In this document: piece after piece, positions 51,110 to 59,774 of the stretch
Layout: each line of letters opens with the position of its first letter
Position numbering within the stretch: the stretch's first letter is position 1
NCBI RefSeq assembly: GCF_013386115.1
Contig: NZ_JACAOR010000014.1
Coordinates: 248,001 to 312,000, forward strand
Direction of reading: 5' to 3'
Length of the DNA: 64,000 nt
DNA from: Pseudomonas gingeri
Lineage (GTDB): Bacteria; Pseudomonadota; Gammaproteobacteria; Pseudomonadales; Pseudomonadaceae
Made by a program: the position numbers and the translations under genes
The notes under the pieces: generated by a model
What the model saw: only the letters and a program-made list of their open reading frames with translations
Databases searched by the model: none
Told to the model about the DNA's origin: nothing

Positions 51110-52252
51110 CTACCGGGGGCGGTGTTGGGTTTTGGGCTGTGCGGTGCTGATCCGCCGCAGTTGCGGTAGCAGTTCGCTGCCCAGGTGAATCGCTTCTTCC
51201 AGGTGCGGAAAGCCCGACAGGATAAAACTGTCGACCCCCAGTTGGTGATATTCCTCGATCCGCTCGGCCACCTGTTCGTAGCTGCCCACCAGGGCGGTTC
51301 CCGCACCGCCCCTGACCAGACCGACACCGGCCCAGAGATTGGCCGAGACTTCCAGTTCCCGAGCCCGCCGCCCGCGCCCCTGGACCAGTTGCGTCTGGCG
51401 GGTCTGGCCGACCGACTCATAGGCCGCCATCTGTACCTGGGCGCGCTCGATGGCTTCCTTGGGGATTTCCTCCAGCAGCTTTTCGACATGGGCCCAGGCT
51501 GCATCGTCAGTGGCCGCGGCAAAGATGTGCAGGCGCAGGCCGAAGCGCAGGCTGCGGCCCTGCAGCGCCGCCAGCTCGCGCATGCGCTGGATGCGCTCGG
51601 CGATCATCGCCGGAGGTTCGCACCACATCAGGTAAGTCTGCGCATGGGCCGCACCGACCTGTTCGGCCGCGGTCGAGGCCCCGCCGAAATAGATCGCCGG
51701 CGCCGAGGCATGGGGGGTGATCGGCGTCGCGCTGCTGCTGCGGTAGTAACGACCGTGGAACGGCAGGCCCTTGCCAGCCCAGACCGCCTGGAACACCTGG
51801 AGGAATTCGGCGGTGCGGGCGTAGCGTTCGTCATGCTCGAGAAAGTCCCCCAGCGAGCGCTGTTCGAAACGACTGGAACCGCTGACCACATGCAAGGCCA
51901 GGCGGTTTTCGCTGAGCAGTTGCAGGGTCGCGGCACGGTGCGCGGTATAGGCGGGCAGTTCGAGGCCGGGGCGCAAGGTCAGCAGGAACTTCAGCCGACG
52001 CACCTCCTGGGCCAGCACCGCGGTGATCAGCCAGGGGTCTTCGAAACCGCTGGCGGTGGGCACCATGATCGAATCGAAGCCGGCCAGTTCGGCGGCACGG
52101 ACGATCTGGCGCAGATAGTCCAGGGTCGGGGCCCGTTCGCCGGCCTGCAGCAACCCGCTCTTGGGCAGGCCGCTGCTGGTCAGGTGGCGGCCGTCGCCAT
52201 TGGTCGGCAGGAACCAGTCGATTTCGAGCGGGGTACGAGGGTCATTGGTCAT
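51110..52252 (-). CDS. ssuD: SsuD/MsuD-like FMNH2-dependent alkanesulfonate monooxygenase
   Basis: A 380-residue luciferase-like flavoenzyme very close in length and sequence to SsuD (381). Landmarks: WFLPTNGDGR, FDSIMVPTASGFEDPWLI, LSENRLALHVVSGSSR (SsuD has NVVTGG here), YFGGASTAAEQVGAAHAQTY, LMWCEPP, WAGVGLVRGGAGTALVGSYE and ILSGFPHLEEAIHLG. It would release sulfite from alkanesulfonates using reduced FMN from a separate reductase. It is the last gene of the minus-strand run and overlaps the previous gene by 11 bases. MsuD (methanesulfonate) and SsuD cannot be told apart here. No flavin reductase is in the window. Confidence 0.9.
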   Translation of the reverse strand: MTNDPRTPLEIDWFLPTNGDGRHLTSSGLPKSGLLQAGERAPTLDYLRQIVRAAELAGFDSIMVPTASGFEDPWLITAVLAQEVRRLKFLLTLRPGLELPAYTAHRAATLQLLSENRLALHVVSGSSRFEQRSLGDFLEHDERYARTAEFLQVFQAVWAGKGLPFHGRYYRSSSATPITPHASAPAIYFGGASTAAEQVGAAHAQTYLMWCEPPAMIAERIQRMRELAALQGRSLRFGLRLHIFAAATDDAAWAHVEKLLEEIPKEAIERAQVQMAAYESVGQTRQTQLVQGRGRRARELEVSANLWAGVGLVRGGAGTALVGSYEQVAERIEEYHQLGVDSFILSGFPHLEEAIHLGSELLPQLRRISTAQPKTQHRPR

Positions 52253-53258
52253 GCACGGTGCGCTCCTTGCGCAAGCCTTGGGCCGTCAGCAACGGCAGGA
52301 TCTGTTCACCGAAACGCAGCACCTCGCGGACCGCCGGCTGGCCTTGGACGATCACCTGTTCCAGGCCCAGGCCATGCAGCTGTTGCAGGCGGGTGGCGAC
52401 CTGGTGCGGGGTGCCGACGATAAACAGCGGTTGATCGCTATGGGGCTGCCACAGGTTGGGGTGGATTTCAAAGCGCCGGGCCGGATGTCGATGACGCTTG
52501 AGCGGCAGGACCCGGGCGGAGGTTTCATGGGCCTGGAGCGGCACCTGTTCCAGGGAGGCCTCGGCGGCGTCCCAGGCCTCGTCCTCGGTGTCGCGTACGA
52601 TCAGCCCGAAGCTGCTGGCAAAACCGGGTCGGCCGGCGTTGCCGCGCAGCCGCTCGATGGCCTGTTGCAGCCAGTCCGGCGAGCCGGAGCGCAGCAGGCA
52701 GAAGCTGGCATGGCGGGCAATCAGCGCGGCGTCCTGGGAGTCATCCAGGACAATCGGCGGGGCCGGTAGCGGGCGGCGGGCGACCCCGGCGTTTTCCAGC
52801 TGGAAGTAGCGTCCGTCATAGTTGAACTCGGCGCTGTCGGGCTGCAGCAGCGGGCCGAGGATATCCAGGTATTCGCCGATCCGCTCGTTGCGCTGGTCGC
52901 GGTTGAGCCACTCGCCGAAGGCGCTGCGCAGGCTGCCTTGCTCGCTGTCGGGCAGGTGCAGGCGCACGCGGTGGGCGCTGATCGATTGCAGGCTCTGCAA
53001 GGTGGCGGCGAGGGCGGCCGGAAGCATGACTTCCGGTGGCACGCTGACCGTCAGTTGCACCCGCCGGGTATGGGCGCAGAGCGCCGCCGCCACGCCCAGG
53101 CTGTCGGCGCAATGGGCGCCGCCGGGAATCCACAGGCCATCGAGCCCGGCGTATTCCGCGGCCTGGGCCAGTTGCATCCATTCGCCGGGGCGCTGGGCCC
53201 ACCCCGGGGTCTGGCCGGGACCGCAAAGCGGCAACTGCCAGCTGAATTCAAGTGCCAT
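52242..53258 (-). CDS. Divergent luciferase-like monooxygenase, substrate unknown
   Basis: A 338-residue LLM-fold protein, more divergent than its neighbours. It has WQLPLCGPGQTPGWAQRPGE in place of the SsuD start, YAGLDGLWIPGGAHCADSLG and VARRPLPAPPIVLDDSQDAA in the middle region, and HPNLWQPHSDQPLFIVGTPH near the C-terminus, a feature shared with the last strand of SsuD. It overlaps the ssuD-like gene by 11 bases and its product could act on the same or a related substrate. REP elements sit just upstream, within the 228-base gap before the next gene. Confidence 0.85.
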   Translation of the reverse strand: MALEFSWQLPLCGPGQTPGWAQRPGEWMQLAQAAEYAGLDGLWIPGGAHCADSLGVAAALCAHTRRVQLTVSVPPEVMLPAALAATLQSLQSISAHRVRLHLPDSEQGSLRSAFGEWLNRDQRNERIGEYLDILGPLLQPDSAEFNYDGRYFQLENAGVARRPLPAPPIVLDDSQDAALIARHASFCLLRSGSPDWLQQAIERLRGNAGRPGFASSFGLIVRDTEDEAWDAAEASLEQVPLQAHETSARVLPLKRHRHPARRFEIHPNLWQPHSDQPLFIVGTPHQVATRLQQLHGLGLEQVIVQGQPAVREVLRFGEQILPLLTAQGLRKERTVHDQ

Positions 53259-53322
53259 GGGGGGCCTCCGGAGAGGTTCGGGGTGGGTGGCGGTGGTGTG
53301 TCAGATACTGCGCGTTGTTGCC

Positions 53323-53474
53323 GATCGCCGGCAAGCCGGCTCCTACAGGGGAGGTGTTGGATCGGGGGTTAGGGGATGGCCGCAGGATTTGTAGGAGCTG
53401 GCTTGCCAGCGATGGGGGCCTTGAGCCCTGCGGTGCCGGTGCGGGCGCTATCGCCGGCAAGCCGGCTCCTACAG
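53323..53474. repeat. Cluster of three REP elements in alternating orientation
   Basis: Three TAGGAGCYGGC-type REPs: 53323-53349, 53389-53413 (inverted) and 53449-53474. Adjacent copies face each other, so neighbouring pairs look like REPIN doublets. They occupy the gap between two same-strand LLM genes and may lower read-through or stabilise the upstream part of the operon message. Confidence 0.82.
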
Positions 53475-53486
53475 GGGGCGTGGCGT

Positions 53487-54482
53487 TCATGTGGGTTGCC
53501 AGCCGAGTGCCGGGGCGATCTCGCGGGCTAGGATCTCCAGGCGGCGGAGAATCTGCGCCTGGGTCGAGCTTTCCGCCTGGACCACGGCGATCACGTAGTC
53601 GGCATAGGGCAGCAGCGACGGGTCCTGGCGCAGGCTGGCGATCACTTCGTCCGGATGGCCGTGGTGCACGTTCATCAACCGCAGGTGTTCTTCCAGGTCG
53701 ACGGCTTCGTCGATCAGCCCTTCACGCTTGAGCCGCGGGATATGCCGCTCGATATCGACCGCCAGTTCGGCCCGGGCACTGGCGCGGTCGGCGGCGGGGA
53801 AGATCGCCCGCACCACGCCGATGCGCGATGGCTTGTCGTCATGCGTCCAGGCTTGCAGATAGGCGTCGGCCAGGGGCTTCTGCACGGTCAGCGGATCATG
53901 GGTCGCCGTGCCCAGCAGCAGGCCGTTGCCCTGGCGCGCGGTGTAGGCCGCGCCTTCGAGGCTGCCATGGGAATGCCAGAGGCGGCATGCCAGGGCAGCG
54001 GCCGGCGGTTGCAGGGTCAGTTCGCTGCTGGCATCCACCGGGCCGCCCTCGAGCAGTTGCTGCAACCGTTGCTGATGGTGGGCGAAGTCCTGTTGCCGCT
54101 GTCCGGCTTCGCGGCGGAAGGCTGCGAAGTTGTCGAGGTTGGCGCCGCCGCTGCCCAGGCCCAGTTGCAGGCGTGCGCCGCTGAGGCTGTCGAGTACGCT
54201 GGCATCTTCGGCCAGTCGCACCGGGTCTTCGAAGGGCAGGACGATGACTCCGGTGCCCAGCTCGATCCGCCGGGTACGCTCGGCCACCGCCGCCAGCAGC
54301 ACCAGCGGCGAAGGCAGGCGGCCGAAACCGTTGCTCAGGTGGTGCTGGGCAATCCAGCCACCGTCGAAGCCGAGGGCTTCGGCGACCTCGAACTGCTCGA
54401 TCAGGTCGCGGTAGACCTGCCGTGGATCGTCGCCGAAGGCGTGGCTGAGAAAACCCAGCTTGAAGGGTTTGGCACTGCTCAT
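53487..54482 (-). CDS. Luciferase-like flavin monooxygenase (paralogue 1)
   Basis: A 331-residue LLM enzyme. It has LGFLSHAFGDDPRQVYRDLI, FDGGWIAQHHLSNGFGRLPS, TGVIVLPFEDPVRLAEDASV and LQLGLGSGGANLDNFAAFRR, a pattern of F420/FMN-type monooxygenases. It resembles the next gene upstream, so the pair arose by duplication. I set the start at ATG 54482 because it overlaps the stop of that gene (ATGA); the longer frame to 54530 would run back into it. The substrate is unknown; an organosulfur compound is inferred from the operon. Confidence 0.87.
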   Translation of the reverse strand: MSSAKPFKLGFLSHAFGDDPRQVYRDLIEQFEVAEALGFDGGWIAQHHLSNGFGRLPSPLVLLAAVAERTRRIELGTGVIVLPFEDPVRLAEDASVLDSLSGARLQLGLGSGGANLDNFAAFRREAGQRQQDFAHHQQRLQQLLEGGPVDASSELTLQPPAAALACRLWHSHGSLEGAAYTARQGNGLLLGTATHDPLTVQKPLADAYLQAWTHDDKPSRIGVVRAIFPAADRASARAELAVDIERHIPRLKREGLIDEAVDLEEHLRLMNVHHGHPDEVIASLRQDPSLLPYADYVIAVVQAESSTQAQILRRLEILAREIAPALGWQPT

Positions 54483-55498
54483 GGGCGGTGGTTCTCCAGA
54501 GGCGCTGGGCGCTCGCTGTGGGGGCGCCAACCCAGGGCGGGGGCGATCTGTTCGCGGATGATTTCCAGCGAACGGATGGCCTCGCGCAGCGGGGTATTGG
54601 CGGTTTGGACCTGGACGATCAACTGGTCGTTGGCGCTCAATTGCGGCCCCTGGGCGAGGCCTTCGATAATTTGCTGCGGCGAGCCATGGAGCACGCCGAG
54701 GCGACCGAGCACGCTGTTGAAGTCGTCATCGAGCCCGGCCCGGTAGACGCCGATGCTCTGCTGGCGCCGGACATAGCCGAGGATATCGCTGTGCAGCGCC
54801 GAGCCCTCGGCCGCCGCGTCCGCGCCGGGGAATACCGCCTGCACCCGGGCGACCCTGGCCGGGGTGCCGTTGTCGCCGGTCCAGGCGTTTCGATAACGTT
54901 CGACCAGTTCCACGCCGGCTTCGGCCGGCAGGTGCGGATTGGGCGCCATGATCAGCCCGTTGCCGCGGGCGGCGACCAGTTCGACCCGCGAAGTCGCTTC
55001 CCACAGTCGCCGTCCGAGTCCTTCGGCGCGGGGCAGCAGGCGCAGGCCGTCGTCGTTCAATGGGGTGTTGCCGAGGGCCGAGCGCAGGCGCTGCAGGCGT
55101 GTTTCATAGTCGCGGTGCCGTTCAGCGTGGGCGAGGCCGAAGGCGTCGTAGGTCTGCGGGTCGAAGCCGGCACCAAGGCCCAGTTCCAGGCGCCCGTTGC
55201 TCAGCAGGTCGAGTACCGCGGCGTCCTCGGCCAGGCGCAGCGGTTCTTCCTGCGGCAGGACGATAATCCCGGTGCCCAGGGCAATGCGGCGGGTTCGCTG
55301 GGCGATGGCGGCCAGCAGGACCAGGGGCGAGGGCAGGCGTCCCTGTTCACTGGCGAAATGATGCTGGGCCACCCAGCCACTGTCGAAACCCAGTTCCTCG
55401 GCGACCCGGAACAACTCCAGGGTGTCGCGGTAGACCTGCGGGTCGAAGGTCGGGCGATAGACCCGGCTGAGAAAGCCCAGTGAGAAACCGCCGCTCAT
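54479..55498 (-). CDS. Luciferase-like flavin monooxygenase (paralogue 2)
   Basis: A 339-residue LLM enzyme with LGFLSRVYRPTFDPQVYRDT, FDSGWVAQHHFASEQGRLPS, LGTGIIVLPQEEPLRLAEDA and LELGLGAGFDPQTYDAFGLA. It is clearly similar to paralogue 1, and both end in REIAPALGWQP/REQIAPALGWRP. It overlaps the next upstream gene by four bases and paralogue 1 by four, so the three are coupled. Two tandem copies in one operon suggest either two related substrates or a heteromeric enzyme, as in bacterial luciferase. Confidence 0.87.
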   Translation of the reverse strand: MSGGFSLGFLSRVYRPTFDPQVYRDTLELFRVAEELGFDSGWVAQHHFASEQGRLPSPLVLLAAIAQRTRRIALGTGIIVLPQEEPLRLAEDAAVLDLLSNGRLELGLGAGFDPQTYDAFGLAHAERHRDYETRLQRLRSALGNTPLNDDGLRLLPRAEGLGRRLWEATSRVELVAARGNGLIMAPNPHLPAEAGVELVERYRNAWTGDNGTPARVARVQAVFPGADAAAEGSALHSDILGYVRRQQSIGVYRAGLDDDFNSVLGRLGVLHGSPQQIIEGLAQGPQLSANDQLIVQVQTANTPLREAIRSLEIIREQIAPALGWRPHSERPAPLENHRP

Positions 55499-56823
55499 GA
55501 TCGGCTGAACCGGTTGGCCGGGCGAGGCAGCCCGAGGTTTTCCCGCAGGGTACGGCCGGCGTACTCGCGACGGAACAGCCCGCGTTCCTGCAAGAGTGGA
55601 ATCACCTGATCGACAAACACCTCGATGGCGCCCGGGTAGTACGGAAAGAACACGTTGAAACCGTCGCAGGCCCGGGCCTGGAACCAGGCCTCGAAGCTGT
55701 CGGCGATATCGGCGGGCGTGCCGATCACCGGATTGCCGCCGGCCAGGTGCAGGTACAGCTGGCGGATGCTGAGGTTTTCCCTGCGGGCCAGTTCCAGCAC
55801 CTTGTCCCGGCGACTGCCGCGCTGGCCCACCGGGGTATCCGGCAGCGGGCCGTCGAGATCATGGCCGCTCAGGTCGATATCGTCGCCGAGGGTGTCGGCC
55901 AGCAGGCGCAGGCCGAGTACCGGGTCGATCAGCGCCTGGAACTCTTCGAACAGCGCCTGGGCCTGTTCGCGGGTCTCGCCGATAAAGGGCGTGACGCCGG
56001 GGAGGATCTTGATATGGTCCGGATCGCGGCCGAAATCGGCGGCCCGGGCCTTGATGTCCTGGTAGAACGCCTGGGCGGCGGCCAGGTCGTGATGGGACGC
56101 GAAGATCAGTTCGGCAACGCGCGCGGCCAGGGTCTTGCCGGCTTCCGAGGCGCCGGCCTGGACCAGCACCGGATGGCCCTGGGGCGGTCGGGCGACGTTC
56201 AGCGGGCCGCGTACGCGGAAGTGTTCGCCCCGATGGTTGAGCGTGTGCAGCTTGTCCGGGTCGAAGTACTGGCCGCTGCGCTTGTCGCGGACAAAGGCAT
56301 CGTCGTCCCAGCTGTCCCACAGGCCCTTGACCACGTCGTGGAATTCCTCGGCGCGCTGGTAGCGGTCGCCGTGGTCGATATGGTTTTCCCGACCGAAGTT
56401 CCAGGCCTCGTCGGAGACCACCGAGGTCACCAGGTTCCACGCCGCGCGACCGCCGGACAGGTGATCGAGGGAAGCGAACTTGCGCGCGATATGGTACGGC
56501 TCGTTGTAGCTGGTGGTGGCCGTGGCGATCAGGCCGATATGGGTGGTGACCGCCGCGAGGGCGGACATCAGGGTCAGCGGCTCGAAGTGTTCGGCGCGGG
56601 CGGTGCGGCTCAGGGCATCGTGATGATGACCCCATAGCGCGACCACGTCGGCGACGAACAGGGCGTCGAACCTGCCGCGTTCGGCGGTTTGGGCAATCGC
56701 CTTGAAGTGGCCGAAGTCCAGGCTGGCATCGGCCTGGGCCAGGGGATGACGCCAGGCGGCGACATGATGACCGCTGTTGGCGAGGAAGGCCCCCAGCTTG
56801 AGTTGATCGGTACGGCGGGTCAT
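55495..56823 (-). CDS. NtaA/SnaA/DszA-family flavin monooxygenase
   Basis: A 442-residue member of the NtaA/SnaA/DszA branch, which includes dibenzothiophene-sulfone, nitrilotriacetate and dimethylsulfide monooxygenases. It has LGAFLANSGHHVAAWRHPLA, GRFDALFVADVVALWGHHHD, TTSYNEPYHIARKFASLDHL, GRAAWNLVTS, QAGASEAGKTLAAR and GFNVFFPYYPGAIEVFVDQV. The length fits the family. It sits right after the TonB receptor gene (65-base gap) and overlaps the following gene by four bases. The likely substrate is a sulfone, sulfide or amine-type molecule brought in by the receptor. A separate flavin reductase is required and is not visible. Confidence 0.9.
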   Translation of the reverse strand: MTRRTDQLKLGAFLANSGHHVAAWRHPLAQADASLDFGHFKAIAQTAERGRFDALFVADVVALWGHHHDALSRTARAEHFEPLTLMSALAAVTTHIGLIATATTSYNEPYHIARKFASLDHLSGGRAAWNLVTSVVSDEAWNFGRENHIDHGDRYQRAEEFHDVVKGLWDSWDDDAFVRDKRSGQYFDPDKLHTLNHRGEHFRVRGPLNVARPPQGHPVLVQAGASEAGKTLAARVAELIFASHHDLAAAQAFYQDIKARAADFGRDPDHIKILPGVTPFIGETREQAQALFEEFQALIDPVLGLRLLADTLGDDIDLSGHDLDGPLPDTPVGQRGSRRDKVLELARRENLSIRQLYLHLAGGNPVIGTPADIADSFEAWFQARACDGFNVFFPYYPGAIEVFVDQVIPLLQERGLFRREYAGRTLRENLGLPRPANRFSRS

Positions 56824-56888
56824 GGGCAGGCTCCCGGTGAGCGGGGCGGCGCCGGCGACCGGCTGGGTCGAGGGCGCCGCCAGGAGGG

Positions 56889-59324
56889 TCAGAAGTTGTA
56901 GGTCACGCCGGTGTACCAGTAGCCGCCGGTGGTGCCGTAGGGCGAGAAGTTGCCGTAGGGGAAGGCCCCCGAACTGCTCGGCAGCTTGGTGCGTTCCGGG
57001 TAGATGTTGAACAGGTTGTTGGCCCCGGCGGTGAGGGTGATGGCCTTGTTCAGGTGGTAGTCGATATTGAGGTCGGTGATCCAGGTCGGCGAGAAGGTGC
57101 GGTCGTAGATCGCGGCGGTGCCGTACTGGGTGTACTCGCCGTAGCGGGTCAGGTTCAGGCCGACGTCGAACTTGTCGATGCTCCAGGTGCCGCCCAGCAG
57201 CAGTTTGGACTCAGGCGTGCCGTACTTCAGGTTGCCCTGGCGCTGGCGGTCGTAGCCGCCGTCCGGGCCGAGGGCCTGCTGGGCGACGTCCGAGGCGTGG
57301 ATCGAGTCGATCTCGGTGGTGTTCCAGTTGAAGCCCAGGCTGTAGCGCAGGCTGCCGTAGGCGCCGAGGTCCTGGCGGTAGTCGCCGACCAGGTCGAGGC
57401 CGCGGGTGGTGGTGTCCAGGGCGTTGGTGAAGTAGGTCACCGCCTGGTTGGTGTTGAGGCCGGCCGCGGCGAGGATCGCGTTGATCTGCGGGGTGCCGCC
57501 GAGGTAGCCGGTCTGGGCGATGCGATCCTTGATCTTGATCTGGTAGGCATCGAGAGTGATGCTGGCGTTGTCGATCGGCTGCAGGGTCAGGCCCAGGCCG
57601 AAGTTGGTCGATTTCTCCGGCTTGAGGGTGGAGGCGCCGAGGGCCTTGGCGACATCCGAGTCGACGGCGACGTTGCGGTAGTCGATCAGGTTGCCGTTGA
57701 CGCTGCTCTGGGAGGTCGAGCTGTAGATCTGCTGGGCCAGCGACGGCGCACGGAAGCCGGTGCTGAAGCTGCCGCGCACGGCGAGGATCGGCGTCAACTG
57801 GTAGCGAGTGGCGAACTTGCCGTTGGTGGTGGTGCCGGAGCCGTCGTTGTAGTGCTCGTAGCGCCCGGCGAGGTCGACATGCCATTTGTCGGTGAGGTCC
57901 TGGCCGATCTCGGCGTAGGTGGCGACGCTGGTCCGGCCTTTCTCGGCGGCGTCGGCCGGGGTGGTGCCGGCGCCGGAGATGGTCCCTGGGGCGATCGGGT
58001 TGCCGCTGGCCCCGGTGGCGAAGTTGCCGAGGGCATAGGACTCGTAGTCACCCTTGCCGATCTTGTAGTTCTCGTAGCGTTGTTCCAGGCCCCAGGAAAT
58101 CTGCGTCGGCTTGGCCAGGCCGAAGTCGAAGGCGCGGGTCAGGTCGAGGTTGTTGGTCCACTGGCTGAAGGTCTTGACCCCGGTGTCGACCGACGTCGGC
58201 GAGTTCGCCCCGTAGCTCAGGTTATAGGTGTCCCGCAGGGTCGCCTGGGCGTGGTCCTGGCCGTAGGTGCTGGACAGGTCGTAGTCCCAGCCGGCGACCT
58301 TGCCCTTGCCGCCGAACGCCACCTGGAAGTCGTTTTCGATAAAGCGCAGGGAGTCCTCGATACCTTCCGGGAATGGCGTGGCGATGCCGTCGAAACTGGC
58401 CGGCTGGTGGAACGCCAGGGGTTTTTCCGAGTTGCGTCGGGTGTAGGTGGAGAACGAGTACAGGGTCAGGGCGTCATCCACCGGCAGCTCGGCGTTGTAG
58501 CCGAAACTGAAGTTGCGCGACTCCGGCAGGCCGGTGCCGTAGTAGGTGTGGCGTTGGCTGGTGTTGCCGGCGCTGTCGGTATAGGGCGCGTCGTCGGAGC
58601 GGTCGGAGACGTTCTGTTTCTTCACGTCCAGGGCCAGGTTGATAAAGCCGTCGTTGGGCAGCGACAGGCCGAGGTTGCCGGTCTGCCGGGCGGTCTCGCC
58701 GTCGCCGTTCTCGAAGTTCTGGCCGTAGGTGGTGGACAGGCTGCCGCCGTGGTCGGTCTGCTTGAGCACGATGTTCACCACGCCGCCGATGGCGTCGGAA
58801 CCGTACTGGGCCGAGGCCCCGTCGCGCAGTACTTCGACATGGTCGACCAGGGCGGTCGGGATCATGTCCAGGTCCACCGGCTGCGAGCCGGAGTTGAGGA
58901 AGGTGCCGTTGTTCAACAGGGCGCTGTTATGCCGGCGCTTGCCGTTGACCAGCACCAGTACCTGGTCGCCGTTGAGGCCGCGCAGGCTGATGGGGCGCAC
59001 TACCGAGGTCGAACCGTAGCCGGAGGACGCCGGCAGGTTGAGTGACGGCAGTACCTTGCTCAGGGCGCGGGTCAGGTCGCCCTGGCCGGTGGCGAGCAAC
59101 TGCTTGGAAGAAATCACATCCACCGGGGCGGTGCTTTCGGCCAGGGTCCGGGCCTGGCCGCGGTTGCCGATGACCACCACGGTGTCCAGTGGGTTGTCGC
59201 TGCCGGCGGTGTCGGCGGCGAGGGCCAGGCTGCTGTAGCTCAGGGCCTCGCAAACCGCGAGGAACAGCAGGCTGTGGGTGAAGGTGGTGCGGGCCTGGCG
59301 GCCGGCGGCGCGTGTCGAACTCAT
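56889..59324 (-). CDS. TonB-dependent outer-membrane receptor, first gene of the LLM operon
   Basis: An 811-residue receptor. The signal peptide (start MSSTRAAGRQARTTFTHSLL, cleavage near SLALA) is followed by a TonB-box region DTVVVIGNRGQ, a plug with SLRGLNGDQVLVLVNGKRRH, HVEVLRDGASAQYGSDAIGG and VVNIVLKQ, and a barrel ending in Phe (TGVTYNF). There is no STN domain, so it is a plain importer. I used ATG 59324; an upstream in-frame Met at 59504 lies inside a sigma54 promoter. The genes behind it are five LLM monooxygenases, so the cargo may be an organosulfur compound or a chelate rather than an iron siderophore. That is inference. Confidence 0.9.
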   Translation of the reverse strand: MSSTRAAGRQARTTFTHSLLFLAVCEALSYSSLALAADTAGSDNPLDTVVVIGNRGQARTLAESTAPVDVISSKQLLATGQGDLTRALSKVLPSLNLPASSGYGSTSVVRPISLRGLNGDQVLVLVNGKRRHNSALLNNGTFLNSGSQPVDLDMIPTALVDHVEVLRDGASAQYGSDAIGGVVNIVLKQTDHGGSLSTTYGQNFENGDGETARQTGNLGLSLPNDGFINLALDVKKQNVSDRSDDAPYTDSAGNTSQRHTYYGTGLPESRNFSFGYNAELPVDDALTLYSFSTYTRRNSEKPLAFHQPASFDGIATPFPEGIEDSLRFIENDFQVAFGGKGKVAGWDYDLSSTYGQDHAQATLRDTYNLSYGANSPTSVDTGVKTFSQWTNNLDLTRAFDFGLAKPTQISWGLEQRYENYKIGKGDYESYALGNFATGASGNPIAPGTISGAGTTPADAAEKGRTSVATYAEIGQDLTDKWHVDLAGRYEHYNDGSGTTTNGKFATRYQLTPILAVRGSFSTGFRAPSLAQQIYSSTSQSSVNGNLIDYRNVAVDSDVAKALGASTLKPEKSTNFGLGLTLQPIDNASITLDAYQIKIKDRIAQTGYLGGTPQINAILAAAGLNTNQAVTYFTNALDTTTRGLDLVGDYRQDLGAYGSLRYSLGFNWNTTEIDSIHASDVAQQALGPDGGYDRQRQGNLKYGTPESKLLLGGTWSIDKFDVGLNLTRYGEYTQYGTAAIYDRTFSPTWITDLNIDYHLNKAITLTAGANNLFNIYPERTKLPSSSGAFPYGNFSPYGTTGGYWYTGVTYNF

Positions 59325-59487
59325 GATGTGAATCGCTCCAATGGGATCCCCGGTATGTCCCCGGTCGGGGTCAACCTTGTCGGGTAAGGCGACGGTGTCG
59401 TGGCGGGTCGTCGCAAGCGTGGTCAGTGACGGCTTGTTGCCGGACCGGCACGGTGGCCGCGGTCTCAAGCTCTGCTGCAGGCGGTAG

Positions 59488-59503
59488 AGCAAGGCCTGTG
59501 CCA
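59488..59503 (-). promoter_or_regulatory. Sigma54 (-24/-12) promoter of the TonB-LLM operon
   Basis: On the minus strand TGGCACAGGCCTTGCT, compared with TGGCACG-N4-TTGCW. The GG and GC dinucleotides are exactly 10 bases apart, as required, and only one consensus position (G to A) differs. Transcription would start about 150 bases before ATG 59324. An SfnR-like activator lies at the other end of the operon. Confidence 0.8.
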
Positions 59504-59512
59504 TTTATAAAA

Positions 59513-59528
59513 ATTGTTTATAAACAAT
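59513..59528. promoter_or_regulatory. Perfect 16-base palindrome upstream of the sigma54 promoter
   Basis: ATTGTTTATAAACAAT reads the same on both strands and lies 10 bases upstream of the -24 element. It is too close for a usual enhancer, so an accessory activator, repressor or bent-DNA site is possible. Confidence 0.55.
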
Positions 59529-59774
59529 GACTTGGTTGTGTGTTTGAGCAAAATATGGTGTTTTTCTAACAACGCCATTCCAGGCTGTTGGTTTTTCTAC
59601 AGTCGCTTCGGGGCGGGAGACGTGACAGGGGCGGGTGTTGGTTTGTCAGCAGTCGGAAGGCGAGTGTTGATTAAGCAGCAGCCGATGCCGGGTGACACCG
59701 AACAAACCGGGGGAGGACGGGCTGGCACATCACTTGCTGAAGGGTTTGCCACTCTCTTTTTCCAGGATGTTCTT

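Larger units (their letters stand above)
59325..59774. other. Divergent promoter region of the TonB-LLM operon and the hydrolase gene
   Basis: 450 bases without a gene. The TonB side has the sigma54 promoter (59488-59503) and a leader of about 150 bases. An AT-rich centre with a perfect 16-base palindrome lies at 59513-59528. The hydrolase side shows no clear -35/-10 pair. Confidence 0.6.

Noticed and set aside
53323..53474. A short CRISPR-like array
   Set aside because: The repeats are few, alternate in orientation, are palindromic and match the REP core; no constant spacers or cas genes.
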